Shown: positions 10,195 through 19,564 of the stretch, in pieces | How the letters are laid out: each line of letters starts with the position of its first letter | Numbering within the stretch: the stretch's first letter is position 1 | Origin: Phytophthora hibernalis | Lineage: Eukaryota > Oomycota > Peronosporomycetes > Peronosporales > Peronosporaceae | Direction: 5' to 3' | Length of the DNA: 64,000 nucleotides | Assembly (NCBI GenBank): GCA_012656075.1 | Contig: JAAKBF010000218.1 | Coordinates: forward strand, 620,001 to 684,000 | Position numbers and translations under genes: made by a program | Notes under the pieces: generated by a model | What the model saw: only the letters and a program-made list of their open reading frames with translations | What the model was told of the DNA's origin: nothing | Databases searched by the model: none

Positions 10195-11805
10195 CTACTC
10201 GTCATTCAATGCTGCTGCCACTCTTAAGAAGACATCGCGGGGAATACCACACTTACATCCAGGAACACCACACACAAACGTCTGACCAAGCATGATACTG
10301 TGACGAGTGCTTCCATCTCGACTGTCGGGCATCGAGTTATTGTTCAAGCTGCCTTCTCGACGTCGTGGAGTCTTCTTCACTGGTGACAGACGAGGTTCTT
10401 GGCCTTGCAGTGGGTTTTCTGGTGTTACCTCTCTGCGTTGTTGCTCGGCATTGAGCTTTACAGATGCGTTCTCAATTTGCCCTTTGAGAACATGCAGCTC
10501 GCGTGCATGCTGCGCGCAGTCATCTTGGGTCTGTCGGGCCTCCTTCAAAAGTTTGACGATCTCTTGCAGCTCGAGTGCCAACGTCTCCACAGTACTCTGT
10601 TGCTGGGTTACGCATGATCGAGCGAGGTCGCGCAGCTTGATGGCATTTGCGAATCGCTGGGTGTACAGCTGCCGGCGCTGCGTTCGTTGATCTTGCGCAA
10701 CACGGGACCTTGCCAATTGAGCCAGAAGCTCGGCTGCATCTTGGGTCCTTGCAGTTTTCAGTCGCTTTAAGTTCTCATGGATTGCATGCTGCTCTGCTCG
10801 TCGAGCTTGGTCTTGCGTCTTCAAGGCAGACAAACGAGCACTCTTCGCTTGTGTGGTACTGAACTCGTAGCAATGCCGATTCCAGGTGGTCAATGCTCGG
10901 ACAAGTGCAAGTCTGCGCCATAATTCAAGCTTCCCGTCCGCTACCAGCAAGCCGCGCAACGGCTGAGGCTGCGATTGCAGACTTATCAACTGGAAGGAAC
11001 AAGGGTCCATTTTGGATGGACATTGATGGGCACATCGGAGACCGTGGAACCATCCGTCTACAGACAAAGTATCTACTGAACTTCGTAGACGACCAAGTCC
11101 CCGAGGATGGAGACGGCTAGATTGTGGCGCGGTGGCTGAAGCAGATTCCCAGCATCCAGCGAATAGCTCGCCAAAGGTGTAGAGCCCCACTCCATGACAA
11201 GCAGTGCCACCCGCGCCAAAGCCGCCTTCGTAGTGCAGTGCAGGGCCATAACGGGCGCCGTGATTCACTTGCGTCCCGTTGAGCCATTGGCCGCAGCAGG
11301 TGTGACCTGCGGCGGTCGTCAGCACACCAAGGCCGTGTGGCGACCACGTGCCGAGCTCCGGGTCGGGGCCTTGCAGGCGAGCCTGGCCGCGGTAGGTTCC
11401 TCCATCGAATGCAAGTACCCGGTACTCGACGGTGTCGGCGTCGCTGGCGTCGTCAGCGACAGACAAGTCTTCGCCAACATTTGCAGCATCAACTTGGGGC
11501 TCTTCCTCGACTAGTGCTCGACGGACAAGTGCGAGTTCAAGGCGGAGGGCAGAGAGCTCTAGGTTCTCTGCCTCTGACTCCGGCGGAATTGAGCGGTTGG
11601 ACTCGGCGGATTGCAACGCAGCAGCCACGTCAGCGGAGCTCGAATCTCCGGCCTGCTCGACGAGCTTGAGGTTCAAGGCGCCATTTGTCCGCCGTGATCC
11701 GAAGGCTCTGCTTGAAGTTGCAGTTGCCAAGGACTGGTCCTGCGGCGCGCAGCTCGCGCCTGACGTCGATTCTCGCAGAGCAGCGACATCATCCCGGTCG
11801 TCCAT
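10195..11805 (-). CDS. MORN-repeat and coiled-coil protein
   Basis: A 536-residue frame from ATG 11805 (MDDRDDVAALRES); the frame is open further upstream but without an ATG, so the start is uncertain. Residues about 130-270 hold three or four degenerate MORN-like repeats (GTYRGQARLQG...HGLGVL, LHYEGGFGAGG...HGVGLYTF, RGLGRLRSS). These often mediate membrane or scaffold binding. Then follows about 200 residues of helical coiled coil (LKTQDQARRAEQHAIHENLK) and a basic linker. The C-terminus is a small Cys-containing segment (FVCGVPGCKCGIP) that could bind metal. I do not recognise the architecture. It is transcribed away from the GDH gene. Confidence 0.6.
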   Translation of the reverse strand: MDDRDDVAALRESTSGASCAPQDQSLATATSSRAFGSRRTNGALNLKLVEQAGDSSSADVAAALQSAESNRSIPPESEAENLELSALRLELALVRRALVEEEPQVDAANVGEDLSVADDASDADTVEYRVLAFDGGTYRGQARLQGPDPELGTWSPHGLGVLTTAAGHTCCGQWLNGTQVNHGARYGPALHYEGGFGAGGTACHGVGLYTFGELFAGCWESASATAPQSSRLHPRGLGRLRSSVDTLSVDGWFHGLRCAHQCPSKMDPCSFQLISLQSQPQPLRGLLVADGKLELWRRLALVRALTTWNRHCYEFSTTQAKSARLSALKTQDQARRAEQHAIHENLKRLKTARTQDAAELLAQLARSRVAQDQRTQRRQLYTQRFANAIKLRDLARSCVTQQQSTVETLALELQEIVKLLKEARQTQDDCAQHARELHVLKGQIENASVKLNAEQQRREVTPENPLQGQEPRLSPVKKTPRRREGSLNNNSMPDSRDGSTRHSIMLGQTFVCGVPGCKCGIPRDVFLRVAAALNDE

Positions 11806-12467
11806 CTGGGCTCGACGTCCGGACACTCGTGCTGCCCAAGCTGAGGTGCAACGGTCTGCTTCGTCGCATGCGAACGGACACCGGCCCGAAACAGCGCCAA
11901 ACCATTTGCGCAAAGCCCAACACAAGGTTGAACCGCGCAGGTTCAAGCTGTTAAGCACGTCGAGGGATTGTGAGGTGGGGACAGCGTCGTGCTGCGAATC
12001 GCAGCCTGCGATTAGCGAGTCCTGCGTGGCAGTGACGGCGGCAACACCAGCGAGATTCAAGGTGTCGTCGATTCGATTTGAGGAAGGGACTCCAGTGAGC
12101 GCTCCTCATGGTCTCCGATGCACGCATGAGATCGTTCCGACCGCCGAGACTCTCGGCGAGAGGCTCTCGCCGGTCTATGACTTGATCATCGTCCTGATGT
12201 GCTGCACGAAAGCTCGTGTTCAAGTGGTCTGTCTCTGGTGTACATGAAGCAAAGTGCATCCCTATCCACAATGTGGAAATTCGTCGCCGCGTCACAGTTT
12301 TCCACTGCGATTTGGCCAAGGACCGCCGGATACTTGCAGTGCAACACGAGTGCACGCGCCTTCTCTGCCGGCTTTGGGGCTCGCCGCCGCAACGCGATCC
12401 ACTTTTCGCTCGACCATTCCTCAATCGTCTCTGTCCGAGCCAAGCGCCCAAGCAGAAGGAAGCGACG
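11806..12467. other. Divergent region between the MORN gene and GDH
   Basis: About 660 bp between the chosen starts. Open frames cover much of it on both strands, but none shows a domain. It may include a longer N-terminus of the MORN-repeat protein. The GDH-proximal end carries the initiator-like site listed separately. Confidence 0.4.
12408..12426 (+). promoter_or_regulatory. Oomycete initiator-like core promoter for GDH
   Basis: GCTCGACCATTCCTCAATC lies about 45-60 bp before the GDH start codon. Its core CATTCCTCAAT fits the oomycete initiator consensus TCATTYYNCAWTTT except at the ends. Position and spacing are as expected for a transcription start in Phytophthora. Confidence 0.5.
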
Positions 12468-15400
12468 ATGATGCAAGTGTCCCAGTTCCGAGCGCTGCGC
12501 CGCGCGCAGTCGAGTCTGCACCATCGCTCGCTGCAGCAGACGCTCGCTCGCGCGTTCTCGGCGCAGAGTGACGCGGGCGCGGAAGTCTGCGAGGAGGAGC
12601 TGCTGCGCGCGCTCGACAGGTTCCAGAAGGACGCTGCCGGCAACACCGTGCCCTGGTTCCTCGAGAACATGCCGCCGGCCTACTTCCGCTCCATCCAGGA
12701 AGAGGACCGCCTGCAGCACCTGAACGCCATCACGGCGCTGGTGAACGCCCAGCAGCCTGAGGTGCTGCTGCGCTCGCCCGACCAGACGGTCTTCTCGCAC
12801 TTCCGCTCGGGCGCCAACTTCCCGGCAGTCTGGCCAACGTGCTGGACCAGCTCCCGCAGACCGTGGACGGCGCTACGCTGGCCCGCGTCAAGATCTTCAC
12901 GGCACTGGACGACTCACTTGGTCTCGACATCTTCCGATTCGGCCAGCAGCAGCCGTTCCTCAACAAGACCGAGGAAGAGAAGCAGGCTCGCGCGAGCATC
13001 CAGCAGTTCTGCGCCGACATCCAGGCCGGCAAGTACGCCGGCAACGCGTGCTACCCGGAGGCGGGCCTGCACTTCGAGCCTGAGGTTGTCGACGCCTTCC
13101 TCAACAACAGCAACACCATGTACGTGCAGTTCAGCAACCCGCGCCGACTCGCCAAGCAATTGGAGCTGTACCAAAGAGTGCGCGGCACGGAAGGTGTCGC
13201 CGTGGATGTCGAGCACAAGTGGGAGACCCGCAACGAGGAGAACAAGTACGCGACCACCGGCGTCCGCAGACCATGCTGACCATGGCGGCGTCCAACGTCA
13301 TCCCCAAGAGCTTCATGCAGAAGGCGGCTACCTACCTGGGTCTGTGCAACCTCAACGTGGTGCGCGCCCACCTGGACGTGGTGAAGGACCCGGAGAGCAA
13401 CAACGGTGACGGCCACGTTGCCATGATCCGTGTCCTGGTGCAGCCCAGCGAGGAGGCCCTGAAGGAGAACTTCGAGTTCGAATGGTCCAAGATCTCCGGT
13501 AACCTCAAGTACATCAAGTGGGTGGACGACCGACCTGTGCACCTTACGCTGCAGCACCCTGACCTGGGTATCTCGCGCGCCGAGCTCATCTACGCCTACG
13601 GCAACATGCTGCACGGTGTCCTGGCAAAGAAGGACCCGTTCGCGTACTCGCTGACCCGCATCATGGAGACGCTGGAGCACGAGCAGCACCTGCCTTTCGC
13701 CTCGCGAATCTCCGACTTCTTCCTGCGGAAGTTTGACCCGCAGCAGGAGACTCTGACCGACGCTGAGCAGGACGACATCGTCGACGAGATCAAGGCGGAC
13801 ATCCGCCGCAATGTTGACCAGGAGGATGCCATCTTGCTTCTGAACAATATGGCAGACGCTGTGCGCGGCACCTTGCGCACCAACAAGTTCGTGCGTGAAC
13901 GCTACGCTCTGTCACTCCGTATGGACCCCAAGGTCATGGGCTACGGCACGGTGGGCAAGGACACGCCGTTTGGTGTCTTCTTCATTTACGGTCGTCGCTT
14001 CAAGGGATTCCACGTGCGCTTCCGTGACATTGCTCGTGGTGGTCTCCGTATGGTGTACCCCAGCTCGACGGACGCTCACGCGATGGAGAGTGCTCGTCAG
14101 TACAACGAGGCGTACAACCTGGCCTTCGCCCAGCAGCTCAAGAACAAGGATATCCCTGAGGGCGGCTCCAAGGCTGTGGTGCTTTGCGACCCCATTGTGG
14201 GACCGGTCGGTGACGTTGCCCCGCGCGACTTCATCATTCGCAAGAGTGTCAAGGCCTTCTCGGACGCGCTCCTGGACCTGAACACCACCGACGAGGCCGT
14301 GAAGGAGAAGATCGTCGATTACTACGGCAAGGACGAGCTGATCTACCTCGGCCCTGATGAGAACATTATCCCGGACGACATCGTTTGGATGACCAACCGT
14401 GCTGGTTACCGTGGGTACCCCGTCCCGCGCGCCTTCATCAGTTCAAGCCCGATGCTGGATTCAACCACAAGGTGTACGGTGTCACCAGTGAGGGTGTTGC
14501 TGTCTTTGCTGACGCGGCCCTGCGCTCGCAGAACATCGACCCCACCAAGCAGCCGTTCACCGTCAAGATCACGGGGAACTGATGGTGACGTTGCTGGCAA
14601 CGTGATCAAGATCCTGCACCGCGAGTACGGCAATAACCTGCGCGTCGTCGGCATTTGCGATGGCACTGGTGTGATCGAGGACCCTCAGGGCCTGGACATG
14701 CCGGAGCTGCTGCGTCTTGTGGACGAGGAGCTGCCGCTGTCGAGCTTCAACGACGCGAAGGTGGCCTCCACTGGTGTCAAGCATGACATCAGCACACAGG
14801 ACGGCATCCGTGCGCGCAACACGCTGCACAACCGCGTGAAGAGCGACCTGTTCATCCCCGCCGGTGGTCGCCCCAACACCATCAACGAGAACAACTGGCG
14901 CGACTACCTTGACGCCGACGGCAAGCCGTCTTCAAGCCTTATTGTCGAGGGCGCTAACCTCTTCATCACCCCCGAGGCTCGTCAGCTGCTCTTCGACAAC
15001 GGCGGTGTGGTGATCGTCAAGGACAGTTCGGCCAACAAGTGCGGTGTGGTGTGCTCGTCGTATGAGATTGTGGCCAGCATGCTGCTCGAGACGGACGAGT
15101 TCCTTGCTGTCAAGGACGAGCTGGTCATGGAGGTGGTTGACAAGCTCCGCTCGTTGGCTCGCGTGGAGGCTCAGCTGTTGTTCCGCGAGTACAAGAAGGA
15201 CCCGTCGTCATCCCTGCCGCCAGCCAGTGAGCGTATCAGTCGCGCGATCACCCGCGTGCACGATGCCGTTCTGGCTCACTTCGACGACGTGTGCGAGGAG
15301 GACCAGCAGATCCTGTTCACTTTGATCGAGGAGCACCTGCCGGCCAAGCTGCGTGAGCTGGCGATGGACCGCGTGCACCAGAACGTGCCGCTCGCGTATC

Positions 15401-15639
15401 TGCGCTCCATCGTGGCTTCGAGTCTGGCCAGCAAGATCGTGTACCGCGAGGGTCTGCAGTTCACAGAGGCGCTGCCGGAGGGCAACCTAGGCAACATTGC
15501 CCTGCAGTACCTCAAGCAGGAGAAGAAAGTTCAACGTCTTGTACAGGACGTGCGCTCTTCGGAGCTTCCGAACAAGGACGACATCGCTGACCTCATTGCG
15601 CGCGGTGGCGTCCGCGCTGGTATGGACACTCCTAACTAA
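12468..15639 (+). CDS. GDH2: Large NAD-dependent glutamate dehydrogenase, mitochondrial
   Basis: Converts glutamate to 2-oxoglutarate and ammonium with NAD+, feeding amino-acid carbon to the TCA cycle. The product is about 1057 residues, the size of the roughly 115 kDa GDH class. The N-terminus (MMQVSQFRALRRAQSSLHHR) is basic, Ser/Arg-rich and free of acidic residues, fitting a mitochondrial presequence. The catalytic core is clear: RFRDIARGGLRMVYP, then NKDIPEGGSKAVVL and GPDENIIPDDIVW, and a nucleotide-binding part with ICDGTGVIEDP and IVEGANLFITPEARQ. No intron is needed. Four frame changes (near 12825, 13258, 14440 and 14577) interrupt conserved sequence and look like indel errors. The first ATG of two adjacent ones is at 12468. 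Confidence 0.93.
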
Positions 15640-16701
15640 GACAGCAAAACTGTGCAATAAGTGAATTTCGAGGGTAGTAGATGTAATACATGAAACAAAG
15701 CTTTCGTTTGAATACTCTGACTGCTCCTCCAAATGATTCGCTCCCAATGGCCAACGCAGCTCTATCAGACTTATCCACTCTCTTGTCGGGTCTCTTTGGC
15801 GACTTTGGTATTGTACATTGCTGTTTGTCAAAAGTGTTGCTGCACCGCAGCAAGATCGAATATCTGATGCGGGTAGCCTATCATGATTCATGACCAAATT
15901 GCTGCATTGCAAGAAGTTCAAAATGATGTTCCAGGAAACGTTGTTGCCGAAGACTGGGTAGAAATCAAGAGGCTGTGGCAAACAGTTCTTTTTGAGCGGT
16001 ACACATTTCATCCCGATAACGTTAGCATTGGGGGCCTTCAGAAATTGACGCAAATCTCAAACAGGGCCGGACACAAATCCTGTAGCAAACTGAAGGATAG
16101 GTGTCGCAAAATCGCTCGCATTTTGCAGAGACGATTTTGTAGCCCAGTCGCAATTTGCGGATGGGCTCGCAATTATCCGACATAGTAAACCTGTGACACT
16201 TCTTTCAAATATTGAGGGCTTCTGCGGGTATTAAGAAAGTGTGGGAGGGTAAGTTATTGCAAAGGGGCAGCAGGAAACTCGGATACAGCGCCGAAGCGTG
16301 CGCTAGGCTTCGGCCCAATACTAACGACGACACGTTTGACTGAATTATTATACAGATTCATAGTCAGACCTACGCACTGTCATATTGACTTGATTAGATC
16401 ATTCTCAGCCAGAGGAAGTACTAGAACTCAACCTAACACTGCCACTCTGCGGTTAGTAATAGTATTTCTTTCATCAAAATATGACTATTGACGAAATCTA
16501 GACTGATATAGCTTGACTATTATTGAATTTGCCCAGAGCTTCAATTGTGATTCTTACTATAATAAGAAATACTATAATAATTAGCAATCCGTACACAGTA
16601 GTAGCAATACCGGTATTAGTTTTACTAGTTGGTACCGGTATAATAAGCCTTACTGTATCAGTACCGGTACCCACGTGGCGGTCTAATCAAATCAATTTAC
16701 A
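15640..16701. other. AT-rich intergenic region
   Basis: No supported gene. A 100-codon frame at 15883-16185 has no recognisable content. A perfect 8 bp inverted repeat (16290-16297 with 16307-16314, GCCGAAGC/GCTTCGGC) could form a hairpin. The last 160 bp before the CCDC47 gene hold several palindromes, listed separately. Confidence 0.5.
16607..16670. repeat. Cluster of ACCGGT palindromes upstream of CCDC47
   Basis: Three perfect palindromes share a TACCGGTA core: ATACCGGTAT (16607-16616), TACCGGTA (16633-16640) and GTACCGGTAC (16661-16670). They lie 30-95 bp before the CCDC47-like start codon, in otherwise AT-rich DNA. They could be binding sites or short repeat debris. Confidence 0.5.
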
Positions 16702-18717
16702 ATGTGGCGTAAGGTGGGCCTCCTGGCGCTGCTAGCGCTTGCCATGGCCTACGTGCACGGTGCGCCCCCTCTCTCCTCCCCACTAACTACCAATTCGGAG
16801 GGTCCTCTAACGTGTTGCGTGCACCTCAATTCCTCTGTCAACAGCTCAAGAAGCGGACGAATTTGACGTCGTGGAGGTGGCAATTGCACTTGCCTTTTAT
16901 AAAGGAAGAAGTCAATACTGACATTGAATACAATTCCTGTCTCTCTCTCACCAGTCCCAGGAGACGGTGACCCCCTCCCCGACGCACTCGATGCCCCCGC
17001 GAGACTTCGCCACGCTGGCCAAGCAGCTCATCCCCTTCCAGAACCGTGCGACCACCTAATTATTTTGTGATTTTTGAGCTTTTTATTTAGTGTTTGTGTG
17101 ATTTTAGCGGACTATTTTGCCGTCGAGGCCAGCAGCTGGGGCTTCGGCATCCTCTTCCTGGTGCTTTTCTTCGTGGGCAAGGCGCAGAACCGCAAAATCG
17201 CCGATAAATGGTTAAGAGCGGAGGAAAAATTGCTGATGGAGTTTGGGTTTAACGATTTTTGTGTGGTGCAGGCTCGAGGAAGCGGAGCCGCTGCTGCGCT
17301 CACAGTTCTCATACACGGGCTCGTCCGTGGAGAACGGCATGGGCCTCATCGAGGAGAGTCGCAGCAACTTCAAGTACTTTTGCACGGGCCGTCGGTTCCT
17401 GACGCGCTTCGTCGCTGACTTGGAGGTAGTTTGGTGTGACATGGGAGGCGTGCTGGAAGAGCGGGCTTCTGATCTGTCGTGGTTGATTTGGTGTGGCTGA
17501 TGCAGCTCAAGTCTCGCCACGATCTCATTTCTCGCGTTTCCCGCCTCATCGTCCCGACGGCGGATTACCTGGTACGGGTGCAATATGGTGGGTGCCCACC
17601 TGTTGTCCCCGAAACTCACTTGCTGTGCGTTTTGTTTTAGACAATCGATGTTGGCCTCCACGGCGAGGAGGTGGACCCGTTCATCCTCGGAATCAGCAAG
17701 AAGCTGGAATTCACTGCGCTGTCCAAGGTTTTCCCGGAGCTGGTACGTATCCTTGTTTATGCCTAGATTCCCTTTGTGTCAGCTCACTCAGTATAATGTT
17801 GTCTTGTATTGTATTATCAGATCGAAACGGCCAAGCAATTGGCGGTGAAGGAAGTGCCCGAGTCCATGTGGGTTGCCACGGACTGCACGGAGATCCCAAA
17901 GCTGGCTCTGACGCAATCCTTTCTGGCGGTAAGCTTGCGTCACACACTTGACTAACTGTTTGTGTGACACTAAAATGAGTTCATTTTCTGGTTCAGTCGC
18001 TCAACGACCTGGAAGCCTTCCTGGGGTATATCGTGATCACCGACATGAACAAGCAGCTGGTTATGTGAGTAGTATTTGCACTCGAATCAATCCTTGCCTT
18101 TGTGAATACGGAGCTACAGACTAAACACTGCATTTGTGCCATCACCTACAGTGGCATGCCGAAGACACAGAAGCACATTCTGCGGGTCCGCTTTAAACTC
18201 AAGGCTGGGTCCAAGCACCTGGATGTGACGAAGGCACTTCAGCTCGTGTTTAACCTGATTGACGCTGCTGGAGCTACCATTAAGCTGTCACCGAATGTAC
18301 GAATGCCGCTGCGTTGTTGTGCGCATGGCTTGCCAATAACTATCTTATCTATCGAGTGTAGGCTAAGCACAGTGCGATCAAGAGACGTTTGAAGATCAAG
18401 CAGGCCGCCGATGCTCTAGCTTCTGCCAAGGAGGATGTACGTGCTGCACAAATTGCAACAAGTGGGTGTGCTCTACACCTGTTTGACCCGGTGATATATT
18501 TGCAACGACATGTACAGGAGATTTCTCGTCGCCAGGCAGAGCTGAACGAGCAGAAAAACAAAAAATACGAATCGCTATCGTACGAAGAGCAGCAAAAATC
18601 GACGCTAAGAATGAGAAGCGAGCCACCCACAAGCGCTTCAATCGCAAGGCAAGTCTTTGCGGTGAATCTGTCGATTGATACACGACTGACACCTTTTGTT
18701 CGATGTTACAGAAGTAA
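16702..18717 (+). CDS. CCDC47: CCDC47-like ER membrane protein (DUF1682)
   Basis: CCDC47 is part of the ER PAT/multipass translocon that helps insert multi-spanning membrane proteins. Thirteen exons can be joined in phase: 16702-16759, 16845-16876, 16961-17045, 17108-17210, 17272-17425, 17506-17571, 17641-17742, 17821-17928, 17997-18064, 18152-18296, 18362-18436, 18518-18648 and 18712-18717. They give about 377 residues. The start has a signal peptide (MWRKVGLLALLALAMAYVHG), then an acidic stretch (ADEFDVVE), one membrane segment (WGFGILFLVLFFVGKAQNRK), the DUF1682 body (CTGRRFLTRFVADLE; VRFKLKAG) and a basic, charged C-terminal coil ending NRKK. One A is missing in a poly-A run near 18597. 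The last intron appears to be GC-AG. It is shorter than the animal protein (about 480). Confidence 0.85.
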
Positions 18718-18993
18718 GGCGGGAGCTGGAAGTAGAAGATTCGACAGGTCGTGTATGCAAGATGTACATGCAGTCGTGAGTCTGCTACCGTTCGAGCCTG
18801 TTGTGGGCGATTGAGGAGGCTTGCCACTTTATCGATAGACGTCGATTGTAGCAAATTCGGGCTACGAAGTTGATCGGTCAGACGGAGTTAGCGCGGCGAG
18901 CAAGATTTTTCATACACTTGTGGGTTCATGCTGATACAGATTAAAAGGTGTGTGTACATGTAGTTTGAATACTACAGTAGATTTTCAACGATG

Positions 18994-19022
18994 TACTTCG
19001 AAGTACTACGTAGTACATGTAC
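18994..19022. repeat. Overlapping perfect palindromes
   Basis: TACTTCGAAGTA (18994-19005), TACTACGTAGTA (19004-19015) and GTACATGTAC (19013-19022) overlap in one run, flanked by further TACTAC/GTAGTA pieces from 18970 to 19050. The first palindrome recurs at 63216-63227, next to a TACCGGTA like those at 16.6 kb. Confidence 0.55.
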
Positions 19023-19252
19023 TATACTGTGCTACTACAGTGTAGTAGTAGGATTGGTGTTTTTCAACTTTTCTCGAATTGAATGGAATAAAAGTTTATA
19101 GTTTTTTTCACGTTTTTATTAGGTCCTTTTGGCATGGTCTTGTAAACTCAGAGCCAAGAATTCAGTCATACCGAGGTTGGTTTTGGAGCCAAGGAGGCTA
19201 GAGCGCTTCCTCGAGGAGGTTAGATTTGAAGCTCATTTTGGAATTGGCCAGC

Positions 19253-19430
19253 GATGCCAAGAAAGAAGGAGATAGTTTCGGGCTTCTTCGACGAATGCTC
19301 AAAAGGCAGCTACAAGGTTCCTCGCGCGCGATGTCGCTACTGTAATACAACACGACGAAAAACATGAGAACCACCTCACCAACTGTGATGCAGCTCCTTC
19401 TCCACTTGGTCGGTTGATGATCGACGAAAC
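19253..19430 (+). mobile_element. Decayed BED zinc finger, probably hAT-transposon remnant
   Basis: ATG 19253 opens MPRKKEIVSGFFDECSKGSY followed by RARCRYCNTTRRK; after a one-base shift the reading continues HENHLTNC. The pattern FF..C, C-x2-C, then H-x4-C is that of a BED zinc finger, the DNA-binding end of hAT transposases. A stop follows in the first frame and no catalytic part is present. I infer a fragment of an old element. The support is motif-level only. Confidence 0.45.
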
Positions 19431-19564
19431 GTTAGATCAAGAGCGTCGAGATGCCGGATACAGCGCGAGATTTTCTCTAAATGTTTAAAACGTCCTCAGC
19501 CTGAAAAAGATGAATTGAAAACGTTTAAAACCTCATTTTTAGGCAATAGAAAATAAACCAATCC

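Larger units (their letters stand above)
18718..19564. other. Intergenic region with palindromes and transposon debris
   Basis: Contains nested palindromes at 18994-19022 and a decayed BED zinc finger at 19253-19430, listed separately. The rest is AT-rich with no gene I can support. It includes the 3' flank of the giant gene. Confidence 0.5.

Noticed and set aside
15883..16185. 100-codon plus-strand frame after GDH
   Set aside because: No recognisable motif, no intron signals and low-complexity surroundings; likely chance or decayed sequence.
16290..16314. Hairpin GCCGAAGC/GCTTCGGC as an RNA gene or terminator
   Set aside because: Only an 8 bp stem with no conserved RNA features; isolated hairpins of this size occur by chance.
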